Assembly: GCF_003364265.1 (NCBI RefSeq)
Contig: NZ_NXLW01000007.1
Coordinates: 32,440-96,439 of the forward strand
Direction of reading: 5' to 3'
Length of the DNA: 64,000 nucleotides
From: Helicobacter aurati
GTDB taxonomy: Bacteria > Campylobacterota > Campylobacteria > Campylobacterales > Helicobacteraceae
This document shows, piece by piece, positions 37,745-46,214 of this stretch (the first letter of the stretch is position 1; every line of letters begins with the position of its first letter). The position numbers were made by a program, and so were the translations under genes. The notes beneath the pieces are model-generated. The model did no database searches and had not been told where the DNA came from. It saw only the letters and a program-made list of their open reading frames with translations.

Positions 37745-38928
37745 ATTCTTAGTAGCAATATTTCCTTTGTTTGATACGTAAGAAAATCACCGTTACGACA
37801 AAAGCCATAGCTTCAGCGACAAGGAGCCAAAACAGATTCCCTCAAGCCCCCCAAAAGATTGGCAGCACAAGCACAGCAAAAACCTCAAAAACAAGCGTAC
37901 GCAAAAAAAAGATAATAGCGGAACTGATTCCATCATTAAGAGCCGTGAAGAATGCCGAACCAAAAATATTAAAAGAAACATACAAACAGAAACAACGGAA
38001 AGCAAAACAAAGCTTTTCTGCCGCACTTGTTGCAGACTAAGTGTATTTTTGCGCCAAAATGATAACTCACAATGGGCGAGATTCCAATAGAACAGCCGAT
38101 AAAAATTGCTTGAAAAATAAAGCTGACATACGTTTACGACACCATACGTCGCAACGTCATTTTCGCCCACATATTTGAGTAGCTGGATATAGAGCATTCC
38201 CGCAATAGGTATACGATACTGCTTAGAAGTTCCGAAGAGCCATTAACACAGTTTGCAAAAGTGCGCTCAAATCCCATTGCGTCCTGCCAAGTCCCAAAAA
38301 GCTAGGATTGTTGCGCGCAAAATAGAAAGCCACCGATACATTGAGAAATAAGCGTTGTAAACGCCGCACCCCAAATCCCCCACGAGAATACAACGATAAA
38401 AAACGTGTCTAAAAGCCTATTGGCAATACCTGATACAAGTGTAATGACCAAACCTAAGCTTGGCTTGCCCGCTGTGGCAAAGAGGCATTGAAAGCTAAAT
38501 TGCAACATAGAAGCAGGTAGAGCGAGGAGCAAAATCTGCCCATAGAGAATGCAAGATTCTAAAAGCACACCTTCTACGCCAAGAGAGGTCGCAACAAAAC
38601 GAATGCTAAGTAGCCCTAAAATCGCAATGACAATCCCGCAAACAAGCGAGACATAAACTACTAAGAAAAAATGCTCTTTACCTTGCGCATGTCGCCCTAC
38701 CCGATGATTTTGGCAATCAATGCACTACCATCTATGCCCAACATAAAACCAAAAGAACCCAGAATCGTGATAAAAGGATAGATGAAATTGACAGCCTCAA
38801 AAAAATTGGCCGACAAAATTTGAGATAAAAGTCATCGACAATCACATACATCAAGGCAAATCCACATAAATGTAGAAGGTAATGCGAAAATAATGAGCCT
38901 AGAGAGGCGCGTTATAGAGAGTGGCATT
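37745..38928 (-). pseudogene. MATE-family efflux transporter, decayed
   Basis: On the reverse strand the pieces read in order as a MATE drug/Na+ exporter, but in changing frames: an ATG at 38928 overlapping the upstream stop (TAATG), FISNFVGQ, FITILGSFGFMLGIDGSALIAKIIG, VSLVCGIVIAILGLLSIRF, a long intact piece LLALPASMLQFSFQCLFATA with GKPSLGLVITLVSGIANRLL (38302-38568), then YVGENDVATYGVV, IFIGCSIGISPIVSYHFG and GLEGIWFGSLSLKLW-like text at the end. At least six frame changes or stops separate them. The protein cannot be made; the operon partner is the frameshifted MarR gene upstream. Confidence 0.8.
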
Positions 38929-39399
38929 ATTTTCCCTTTGCTGTTCTTAGTATTTTTGGATTGCAAAACTCTGCTGCGCTTTTTTGCGAAAAAGCGAAAG
39001 GTATTTTTTTTAAAAGCTGCGTGAGCTGCTTGGATTCTTCGGGCGAAAATTCGTTAAAAACGTTGTTTTCAAGCACAAAAAGCTGCGTGATATTTTTGCG
39101 CACAAATTCCTGCCCTAATTCTGTGAGAAAAAAAATGCCGCTCTTTTTGTTTTCGCCTTTTATAAGGACGGTATAACCTTGTATTTGCAAGTTTTTAATC
39201 GAGAAATTAATCATTTTCTTGCTTGCAAAATAATAATTGGCAATATCTCTCTGCAAGCAATCATCGTTAAATTCAGCGATGTAATAAACAATGAGCATGT
39301 GCTATCTGATAGTCTCATTGCGAGCGAGTTTTGATGATAGAGTTCATCAAACTCGAGATAGAGCGCATTAAACCCTTGTAGCTCGCGTCGTGGATTCAT
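38927..39399 (-). pseudogene. MarR-family regulator, frameshifted
   Basis: It starts at an ATG (39399) after AAAAGGATGG: MNPRRELQGFNALYLEFDEL, then QNSLAMRLSDS, a typical MarR N-terminal helix. The frame is lost near 39300; in the next frame MLIVYYIAEFNDDCLQRDIA continues with the winged helix (SIKNLQIQGYTV, GIFFLTELGQEF) to the stop at 38927. One base added or two lost at 39298-39306 explains the break. It would have regulated the MATE exporter whose start overlaps its stop. Confidence 0.72.
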
Positions 39400-39724
39400 T
39401 TCCATCCTTTTGTGTTCCCTGTGGGCGCGCATGTTGCGCTAAGGATTGTGTTGCTGCTTAGTTACGATATAGTTGTGTAATTGTGCTAAGTACTAAGGAT
39501 AAAATCCGAAATCGGGTTATACTACAATCTGCTTGGCTTGTCAAAATAGGGCTTAGATGGTAAATATTGCTATTAAGCAAAGATGTTTAGCTTTGGTGTA
39601 GTTTGAAAAAGGCGAGAATAATAAATATCCTTGCATTGCTTGATGCTAGTGTTTATCGCTCTAAGGGGTATAAACTAATTATTGTGAGTTTTTATGGAGC
39701 GCAAAAAGTGCGAAAAATATCAAA

Positions 39725-39886
39725 TCAGAATTTTTTATGCTTTGATAAGGGTTGGCTTTCCATAGGCTTCTTGCATTTTGGGCATTTAGCAAAGATATCC
39801 TCGTGTTGTAGCACATCACTTTTTAGCCAATGGATTTTGCTAAAGCCACACAAACAAGTAAATTGTATAGGGTTAGGTCGTATCAT
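39725..39886 (-). CDS. small zinc-ribbon-like protein
   Basis: 53 residues from an ATG at 39886 with AAAAGGAATAAT upstream; the longer frame to 39949 lacks a site. Two cysteine pairs, CLC near residue 10 and CPKC near 38, could bind one zinc. The end is basic (SKHKKF). No family recognised. It lies between decayed genes, but the ribosome site and intact frame suggest it is real. Confidence 0.5.
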   Translation of the reverse strand: MIRPNPIQFTCLCGFSKIHWLKSDVLQHEDIFAKCPKCKKPMESQPLSKHKKF

Positions 39887-39977
39887 ATTATTCCTTTTGT
39901 TGGCAAATTGACTTAAAATCCTGCATCCAATGAGTATCTCCAAAGCCACAAAAATAACCAGAGACTAGCTTTATGTT

Positions 39978-40212
39978 TTAATAAGCTTTATATGCGTATC
40001 CGAGATTTTTTGTATCTCATAATCTCTTAGACAATTCAGAACACCAACACCTCCTGCTGCCACTGCAATGCTGATTGCTGTTATGGTTGTAGCAGTGCCA
40101 AGAATACCTACAGCCCCCGCAGCAGATGCTGCAGCAAATCCTGAAGTTATTCCAAGAGTTGCCGTGAGGCAAGAGCTAGAGCCACGGCAGCACCGATTGC
40201 AACTATGGGCAA
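39978..40212 (-). pseudogene. remnant of a Gly/Ala-rich hydrophobic protein
   Basis: The reverse strand reads AIGAAVALALA then, after a frame change, ATLGITSGFAAASAAGAVGI, TAISIAVAAGGVGVLNCL and a charged tail RDYEIQKISDTHIKLIKT. Repeated small residues every third or fourth position resemble glycine-zipper membrane proteins. No start codon remains; the 5' side runs into a repeat element at 40204. Identity unknown. Confidence 0.45.
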
Positions 40213-40302
40213 GAACTTAGTTCATGCAGTCGCCACCGATCCCATCGGGCAAGCCCTCGCACAATCCGCAAGGATTTTGCCCATACTTGCAAACATGACA
40301 AA
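40204..40302. repeat. ~97-bp palindromic repeat, copy 1
   Basis: TATGGGCAAGAACTT, then GCAGTCGC, then GGGCAAGCCCTCGCACAATC, then CGCAAGGATTTTGCCCATAC. The same order of blocks is found at 62259-62350 with few changes. Outer parts are inverted to one another (GGGCAA...TTGCCC). Confidence 0.7.
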
Positions 40303-40306
40303 GGAA

Positions 40307-40460
40307 ATTCAAATTGTCGCTCTGAAAAAGATTCCGAATCTTGTCATTCTGAAGAATCCCAAAAGCGCAAACAAGAGATTCTTCGCTTCGCTCAGAATGA
40401 CAAAAAAAAAGGGGGGGGATATCAACATGACAAAAATGAGGCTCAACATGACAAAAAATA
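40307..40460. repeat. TTGTCATTCTGA-family repeats plus A9/G8 tract
   Basis: AATTGTCGCTCTGAAAAAG, CTTGTCATTCTGAAGAATC and GAGATTCTTCGCTTCGCTC + AGAATGACAAA form an inverted element; then A9 (40402-40410) and G8 (40411-40418), and further AACATGACAAAAA units. The first 40 bases match 61914-61955 almost exactly. Confidence 0.75.
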
Positions 40461-40557
40461 TGCGATAGAAGTCAAAAGTAATAAAAGTCAGATCATGATA
40501 AAAGATTCACATCTTGCCTTAGAACAAAGCCCTCTATAAAAAGAAATGCGGCACAAA

Positions 40558-40675
40558 TGACAATAGAACACATTCCAGAATCAAACAATACATCACCAGC
40601 ACCGAATAAAACACCGCCTCCAAAGCAACCCCAAAAAAAGCTAGTAAAAAAGGAATCAAAGCAAAAGAAAAAATG
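40558..40675 (+). repeat. partial duplicate of the DUF3972 gene
   Basis: About 113 bases (ACAATAGAACACATTCCAG, ..., AAAGCTAGTAAAAAAGGAA) match 36538-36650 inside the DUF3972 gene, with roughly ten substitutions. It keeps the reading frame for a short while, but has no start and ends in a TGA at 40673-40675. The two copies are direct repeats, 4.0 kb apart, and enclose the decayed MarR-MATE block. Confidence 0.8.
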
Positions 40676-40852
40676 ATAAAAGTATACCACAATTCAATTC
40701 GCGCAAGTGAAGCATTATTTAAACCGATCGTGAATTATTACTAAAATTATTCATAACATTCAAGAAACTTTCTCTTTAGAATCTTGCGTACAATATCCAT
40801 TGATGGTTTGTATCATACAATAAAGTAGCCCTACCGCTCTATTCGTATCTAT

Positions 40853-41992
40853 TCATACTACGGGGGGGGGGGCAAAAAAAGTATCAATGCCTTGGGCTAT
40901 CTTTACTCGCGCTTCCCCATTGCCATAAGGATTCGGTTTAGGAATACGGGTTGTTTCTCGCTGAAGTATTTCACTAGATTCCTTGACAATACATAGAGAA
41001 TCTGTACCGACTAACTTCGCGAATCCTGCCTGGATTCCCTCTTTTCTCTCGGTTTCATGTCGCATAACAAGGATAGGTACTCCAAAGCTTGGGGCTTCCT
41101 CTTGGATTCCGCCGCTATCAGTTAGAATAAGCTTGCTATGTTGCATAATTAAAACAAGGTTCGGATAATCCAAAGGTTCACATAGCAAAATATTAGCAAA
41201 CTTTGATAAGGAGCGATAAATCCTTTGCTTGACATTTGGATTAGGATGTACGGGAATTATAAAATAATGATTGGCAAAAGTTTCTGCAAGTGTCCGTATC
41301 GCTTTAAGAATCTCCTCTAATCTATCACCATGGTTTTCTCGTCTATGAGTCGTGATAAGGACAATATTACTTCCATCTCGCGCGCTAGATTGTAAGGGGA
41401 TACCTAGCTGTTCCCAAAATTTCTTTGCACGTTGTAAAGATTCTTCACTCAAGCAAAAAAGCGCGTCAAGTACTGTATTTCCTGTTTCAATGATAGATTG
41501 AGCCGTAATTCCCTCTTGCAAAAGAAGAGCTGTTGCGAGATTAGTAGGAGTAAAATGTAAAGTCGCTATCTTACTTATCATCTGTCGCAATGCCTCTTCT
41601 GGAAATGGTTCAAGCATATTATAAGAACGCAACCCAGCCTCAACATGAAATAAAGGAACATGATAATAAAAGCTCATAAGTGCCCCACAAAAGGCACTCA
41701 TCGTATCGCCTTGCACAATGCTTGCATGATAAACTCTGTGTTGAAAAACAGATTCTAATGCGCTAAGAATCTTGCTTTGTAGATTTGCCAAGCTTTGATT
41801 GGGCGACATGCAATCCAAATAAATATCAGCTTGTATTCCAAAGAATCCTAATGTTTGATTAGAAAGCTCTTTTTGTTGTTCAGTATTGCAGATAGTAATA
41901 TGATATTTCTTTTGTCCTTGTAATTCTAATATCACGGGGGCTAGTTTGATAGCTTCGGGTCGTGTACCTAATATAATGAGGATATTTTTCAT
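40853..41992 (-). CDS. wecB: UDP-N-acetylglucosamine 2-epimerase (non-hydrolysing)
   Basis: 379 residues, usual length. It interconverts UDP-GlcNAc and UDP-ManNAc for surface polysaccharide. Motifs: LGTRPEAIKLAPVI (~residue 9), VQGDTMSAFCGAL (~94), HVEAGLRSYN (~118), TTHRRENHGDR (~213) and TDSGGIQEEAPSFGVP (~293). The last codons contain a C11 tract (40872-40862) giving APPPVV and a TGA. One C fewer or more changes only the last few residues (APPP stop, or a tail of about ten other residues). ATG at 41992, 63 bases after pbp1A in the same direction. Confidence 0.92.
   Translation of the reverse strand: MKNILIILGTRPEAIKLAPVILELQGQKKYHITICNTEQQKELSNQTLGFFGIQADIYLDCMSPNQSLANLQSKILSALESVFQHRVYHASIVQGDTMSAFCGALMSFYYHVPLFHVEAGLRSYNMLEPFPEEALRQMISKIATLHFTPTNLATALLLQEGITAQSIIETGNTVLDALFCLSEESLQRAKKFWEQLGIPLQSSARDGSNIVLITTHRRENHGDRLEEILKAIRTLAETFANHYFIIPVHPNPNVKQRIYRSLSKFANILLCEPLDYPNLVLIMQHSKLILTDSGGIQEEAPSFGVPILVMRHETERKEGIQAGFAKLVGTDSLCIVKESSEILQRETTRIPKPNPYGNGEARVKIAQGIDTFFAPPPVV
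40862..40872. repeat. wecB: G11/C11 homopolymer at the wecB 3' end
   Basis: Eleven consecutive G on the + strand, within the last codons of wecB. Tracts of this length are slippage-prone in Helicobacter. Confidence 0.9.
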
Positions 41993-42055
41993 ACATTACC
42001 CTTGCATTAAGAACAACTATCATTGATTGCTACTCGCAAACATAATAATTTCACA

Positions 42056-44116
42056 CTACCATAGCACATCGTCTGATTCCTGTAGTCTTCGCGTTTCTTC
42101 GATTTGCTCAAAATTAATTCTCGAAGTATCGGTATAATAAATGTACTCATCTCTAATTTTCTGATGATATACTCCGCTAGGTACTCTAAAATGTCGACTA
42201 AGGCTTGGATTAAATTCTAACACATGCATAATAAAATCATGAAAGACAGGTGCCGAAATATTCCCTCCATAAGCTCCGCCGCCGATTGGCATATTGTCAT
42301 CTCTACCATACCAAATAACAGCCTGTAAATCGGGAGTGTATCCACAAAACCACACATCGCGCGATTGGTTAGACGTACCTGTTTTGCCGGCAATTTGTAT
42401 GCCATTTGTCCTTGCGCGATACCCTGTGCCTTTTTGGACAACATTACGCATAATAGAAGTAGTCAGAAAGGTTTGTTGCGCTGTGCTCACTGTTGATTGC
42501 GTGGTTTGAAATATTGTTGCTTTTCCTTCAGGATCAACAATTTTAGCCACAAGGTAGGGCTTCACAATTGTACCTTCATTAGAGAATAAACTGTATTGCA
42601 TAGCCGCTTTCATTGGGGAAAGTGAGAGACTACCCAATACAACGGTAAGATCCTTAGGGAAATTCTCAAAGCCAAATTGTTCTAGCCCGTCATAAAGGGA
42701 TCTTTCGCCAATTTTCAATGCGGTATCGATAGCTGGAATGTTGAGAGATTTTTCTAGGGCAGTCTGCATCGTTACGGGTCCTAAATATCTCTTGCTATCA
42801 TTATTTGGTACCCATTTCCCGAATCTTTTTGGCGAATCAATGACAATCTCGGCAGGAGAATATCCTTTGTTAAAGGCAAGCTGATAAATAAACGGTTTCA
42901 TTGTGCTACCAAATTGACGGTTTGTTTGTGTCGCACGGTTAAACGAGCTTTGCGCATAGTTAACCCCTCCCACCATTGCTAACACCTCGCCTGTATGCGG
43001 ATTGGTAACAACCATAGCACCATTAAGTGTGGTAGCATGCTGTTGATTGAAGCTCTGCAATTCCTCTTGTGTGAGTGTAGGCTGTCTTTGTGCTTGCCTA
43101 CTTCGTTGCTCTAAATCACCAATGCGATATTTGATATTTTCATAGCCTTTTAGCAGTGCTTTTTGCGCCGCCTCTTGATATTCCATATCAATAGTAAGAT
43201 AGATTTTATACCCACCAGATTTTAAATCAGGGATATTTGTTAATTCTCGTAATGCTTCATCGACTACATAGGGCGCTTTGTTCTGCGTAAGCGTTTGATT
43301 ATAAACTCTTGGAATCTCTCTAGTCGCTTGAGTAAACTCTGTCTGTGAAATCCAACCCAAGTCTAACATTCTTCGTAAAATGGCATTAGCGCGACTTAAA
43401 GAATGGTTAAGGTTAATTGTCGGATCATATTTTACAGGTGATTTGGGTAGCGCGACTAGCATAGCTATTTCTTTAAGAGTAAGCTCATTCATAGGCTTCT
43501 TAAAGTAACCCATAGAAGCCGTCTTGATTCCATAATAATTATGCCCCAAGAAGATATAGTTCAAATAACGTTCCAAAATTTCTTCTTTTGTTAGCACTTG
43601 TTCCGCACGTATAGAGAGAAGAAATTCTTTAATTTTTCTATCAAGCGTTCTATCACTAGTAAGTAACATATTTTTTACTAATTGCTGCGTAAGCGTGCTG
43701 CCGCCTTCCATATAACGCATATTGGCAAGATTTTTTAACATAGCACGTATAATCGCATCGATATTGACTCCCTCATGTTCAAAGAATGCTGTATCTTCGA
43801 TAGCTAATAATGCCTCTATAACTCTACCTGGGATTTCATCGTATGTCGCATAGAATCGATATTCCTCATCAAAGAGATTAGCTACTAACCTGCCCTTAGA
43901 ATCAAATACTTGAGTAATTTCATTTGGTTTATAATGTATCATTTTTTGCACTTGGGGAGACAATTCCTTATAAAGCTCATAGGCATAATATCCCACTATA
44001 CAGGACAAGGCAAAGACAACAATAAGGAAAGCATAAAAAAGTATTTTGAGGATTCCAAAAAACCCTATACCTCCTTTTTGTAAATAAATATCTTCTAAAG
44101 TATGAGGTGTGCCCAT
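42056..44116 (-). CDS. pbp1A: penicillin-binding protein 1A
   Basis: About 686 residues from the ATG at 44116 (AGGAACATT before it); an extension to 44161 is rejected. Bifunctional peptidoglycan synthase. Signal-anchor helix at ~18-42. Glycosyltransferase domain: EDTAFFEHEG (~105) with the catalytic Glu and GGSTLTQQLVKN (~138). Transpeptidase domain: STMKPF (~415, active-site Ser and Lys), SLN (~470) and KTGTSN (~577). A Gln/Arg-rich linker precedes the transpeptidase. In H. pylori this enzyme is the main amoxicillin target. wecB follows. Confidence 0.95.
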   Translation of the reverse strand: MGTPHTLEDIYLQKGGIGFFGILKILFYAFLIVVFALSCIVGYYAYELYKELSPQVQKMIHYKPNEITQVFDSKGRLVANLFDEEYRFYATYDEIPGRVIEALLAIEDTAFFEHEGVNIDAIIRAMLKNLANMRYMEGGSTLTQQLVKNMLLTSDRTLDRKIKEFLLSIRAEQVLTKEEILERYLNYIFLGHNYYGIKTASMGYFKKPMNELTLKEIAMLVALPKSPVKYDPTINLNHSLSRANAILRRMLDLGWISQTEFTQATREIPRVYNQTLTQNKAPYVVDEALRELTNIPDLKSGGYKIYLTIDMEYQEAAQKALLKGYENIKYRIGDLEQRSRQAQRQPTLTQEELQSFNQQHATTLNGAMVVTNPHTGEVLAMVGGVNYAQSSFNRATQTNRQFGSTMKPFIYQLAFNKGYSPAEIVIDSPKRFGKWVPNNDSKRYLGPVTMQTALEKSLNIPAIDTALKIGERSLYDGLEQFGFENFPKDLTVVLGSLSLSPMKAAMQYSLFSNEGTIVKPYLVAKIVDPEGKATIFQTTQSTVSTAQQTFLTTSIMRNVVQKGTGYRARTNGIQIAGKTGTSNQSRDVWFCGYTPDLQAVIWYGRDDNMPIGGGAYGGNISAPVFHDFIMHVLEFNPSLSRHFRVPSGVYHQKIRDEYIYYTDTSRINFEQIEETRRLQESDDVLW

Positions 44117-44248
44117 AATGTTCCTAGACTTTATTGAATTGCAGACGGATATTTTACACAAAATTTAAGTGATTTCATTGGAAAACTATACGAGCATTAC
44201 CCATAGCTATGGCAGAAATACATTTTTTAAATTTGACGGTAAATCTTG

Positions 44249-44254
44249 TATAAT
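44249..44254 (+). promoter_or_regulatory. -10 element upstream of the carboxynorspermidine dehydrogenase gene
   Basis: TTGTATAAT: perfect TATAAT with upstream TG, 31 bases before the start codon and its strong AAGGAGG site. A TTGACG at 44233 is too close to serve as a -35 box. Confidence 0.55.
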
Positions 44255-44285
44255 GCGGCATTTATCAGCAATCTAAGGAGGCAAT

Positions 44286-46214
44286 ATGGCAGTTGTTTTA
44301 CAAATTGGTGCGGGGGGTGTTGGTGGCGTGGTGGCGCACAAAATGGCGAAAAATCGTGGGGTATTTTCACGCATTGTGCTTGCTTCACGTACACTTGAGA
44401 AATGTAAGGTGATTGTGGATTCTATCCGCTCTAAGGGATTGGGCGAGATTGAGATTTGCTCTGTGGATGCGGATAATGTAGAGGAGCTTGTGGCATTGAT
44501 TGAACGTGTTAAACCTAAGCTTGTCGTGAATGTCGCGCTTCCCTATCAAGATTTGAGCATTATGGAAGCGTGTTTAAGGACGAAAACACATTATTTAGAT
44601 ACGGCAAACTACGAACACCCAGATTCTGCGCATTTTGAGTATAAAGAGCAATGGGCGTATGATACGCGTTACAAAGAAGCGGGGATTTTCGCCCTGCTAG
44701 GCAGCGGGTTTGACCCGGGTGTTACAAATGTCTTTTGTGCTTATGCGCAGAAGCATTATTTTGATGAGATTCACGCTATTGATATTTTGGATTGCAACGC
44801 AGGGGACCACGGCTATGCGTTTGCGACAAATTTCAATCCCGAAATTAATTTGCGTGAGGTTAGCTCAAAGGCTAGGTATTGGGTGCGGGATTCTAGCAAG
44901 TATTTTTGTCATTCTGAAGTCTTGCAAAGCAAGGCTGAAGAATCCTTTAGAGATACTTCGGCTTTTTTAGAGCCTCAGTATAACAAAGGGAAAAATTGTC
45001 ATTCTGAGCCTTTAGGCGAAGAATCTCAGCCTACTCCCCCCTCTCTTGCGGAGGATTCTACCATCGTCCCCCCCCTCCCGGAACGAGAGGGCAGGGGGGT
45101 GGATAAAGAATCCCACAACCAACAATCAAGCAAAGCTGAAGTAAGCATTGTTTCAGAGCTAGATTTAAATCTAAACCCCGATTTGCAACAAGATAGAATC
45201 TATCGCAAGTTTGAGCGTGAAGAGAAGCATTTTGTGCTTGAATCCAACACGCAGGATTTACGAAATGAGAGTTATTTTGGCGGGGAGTGGCGCGACATCG
45301 CACCTCTTGCATTGATGAAAGAATGGGATTATCCCGAAGTGGGCGCGAAAAACTCCTATCTTTTATATCACGAGGAATTGGAATCTTTGGTGCGCAATGT
45401 GCGGGGGCTTAAAAGAATCCGCTTTTTTATGACCTTTGGAGAAAGCTATCTCACGCATATGAAATGTCTTGAGAACATCGGGCTTTTGCGTGTGGATAGT
45501 GTGGAGCATAAGGGGCAAAAAATCGTGCCTATCGAGGTGCTAAAGACGCTTCTGCCCGACCCTGCGAGCCTAGCAAGCCGCACAAAAGGCAAGACAAATA
45601 TCGGCTGCTATATGCGTGGGGTGAAAGACGGAGTGGAACGCACGATTTATATTTATAATGTATGTGAGCATGAGAAATGCTATGAGGAAGTCAATGCGCA
45701 AGGGGTGAGCTATACCACAGGTGTGCCTGCGATGATTGGGGCGAAGTTAATATGTGAGGGTAAATGGGGGATCGGTGCAAGCAAGAATGTGTCTCTTACT
45801 CAATCTTTGAATGAGTGCGGCAATTCGGCTTTAGTTACGGACGCTAAGTCCGCTCCTTCGCCTCATTTTGCACAACATTCAAATCTTACGCAAGATACTA
45901 GAATTTATGATTCCAATTCTTCTACTTATCATTCTAACGGATCCTCTTGTCATTCTGAGCCTTTAGGCGAAGAATCTCAAAACTTTAAAGACCTAGAATC
46001 TTACAATACCAAGCGTTTAGAGCTTAATAAAGATATGCCACAGGGAGGCGAGACACAGGGAGTGGATTCTCAAAATGGGGCAGGGGTGTGGAATATGGAA
46101 CAAAACGACCCCGATTGTTTTATGCAAGAGTTAAATAAGCAAGGATTGCCTTATGTGGTTTTGGAGATAGAATCGAGTGGGGAAATAAAAGTGCTAGAAG
46201 ATGGGAGGGGGTAA
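44286..46214 (+). CDS. saccharopine dehydrogenase-family protein, carboxynorspermidine dehydrogenase type, with two in-frame repeat insertions
   Basis: 642 residues against about 400 in the family. NAD(P)-dependent enzyme that makes carboxy(nor)spermidine for polyamine synthesis in Campylobacterota. Rossmann motif QIGAGGVGGVVAHKMA (~5), NVALPYQDLSIMEAC (~82), GSGFDPGVTNVF (~138), DCNAGDHGYAFATNFNPEIN (~170), YLLYHEELESL, MTFGESYLTHMKCLENIG (~383), LLPDPASLASRTKGKTNIGC and SYTTGVPAMIGAKL (~477) are all intact. Two alien stretches interrupt it: residues ~205-335 (between SSKARYW and GGEWRDIAPL) and ~500-600 (before WNMEQNDPDCFMQELN). Both contain repeat-derived peptide such as CHSEPLGEESQ. The frame is kept through both. 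ATG after AAGGAGGCAAT; stop overlaps the next gene (TAATG). Confidence 0.88.
   Translation: MAVVLQIGAGGVGGVVAHKMAKNRGVFSRIVLASRTLEKCKVIVDSIRSKGLGEIEICSVDADNVEELVALIERVKPKLVVNVALPYQDLSIMEACLRTKTHYLDTANYEHPDSAHFEYKEQWAYDTRYKEAGIFALLGSGFDPGVTNVFCAYAQKHYFDEIHAIDILDCNAGDHGYAFATNFNPEINLREVSSKARYWVRDSSKYFCHSEVLQSKAEESFRDTSAFLEPQYNKGKNCHSEPLGEESQPTPPSLAEDSTIVPPLPEREGRGVDKESHNQQSSKAEVSIVSELDLNLNPDLQQDRIYRKFEREEKHFVLESNTQDLRNESYFGGEWRDIAPLALMKEWDYPEVGAKNSYLLYHEELESLVRNVRGLKRIRFFMTFGESYLTHMKCLENIGLLRVDSVEHKGQKIVPIEVLKTLLPDPASLASRTKGKTNIGCYMRGVKDGVERTIYIYNVCEHEKCYEEVNAQGVSYTTGVPAMIGAKLICEGKWGIGASKNVSLTQSLNECGNSALVTDAKSAPSPHFAQHSNLTQDTRIYDSNSSTYHSNGSSCHSEPLGEESQNFKDLESYNTKRLELNKDMPQGGETQGVDSQNGAGVWNMEQNDPDCFMQELNKQGLPYVVLEIESSGEIKVLEDGRG
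44906..45120. repeat. composite repeat inserted in frame in the dehydrogenase gene
   Basis: TTGTCATTCTGAAGTCTTGC at 44906, then GAGATACTTCGGCTTTTTTA with CCTCAGTATAACAAA, then TTGTCATTCTGAGCC...GAAGAATCTC, then a second type of GC-rich palindrome (CCCCCCTCTCTTGCGGAGG and CCCCCCCCTCCCGG...GAGGGCAGGGGGG, to ~45102). The whole adds about 70 codons without a stop. Confidence 0.85.
45946..45980. repeat. second in-frame repeat in the dehydrogenase gene
   Basis: TTGTCATTCTGAGCCTTTAG + GCGAAGAATCTC is identical to the copy at 44996-45029, giving the same peptide CHSEPLGEESQ. It lies in the second alien stretch (45795-46085). Confidence 0.85.

Noticed and set aside
37771..38040. 89-codon + strand frame rich in Lys, Ser and Thr
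   Set aside because: It is the complement of the MATE pseudogene, whose reverse-strand reading gives recognisable transporter motifs.
40402..40418. A9G8 tract as a phase-variation switch
   Set aside because: It is not in a gene or clearly in a promoter; it sits in repeat DNA.
40205..40468. Open frame of 87 codons on the + strand
   Set aside because: It runs through two types of dispersed repeat and a homopolymer; no ribosome site and no protein-like composition.
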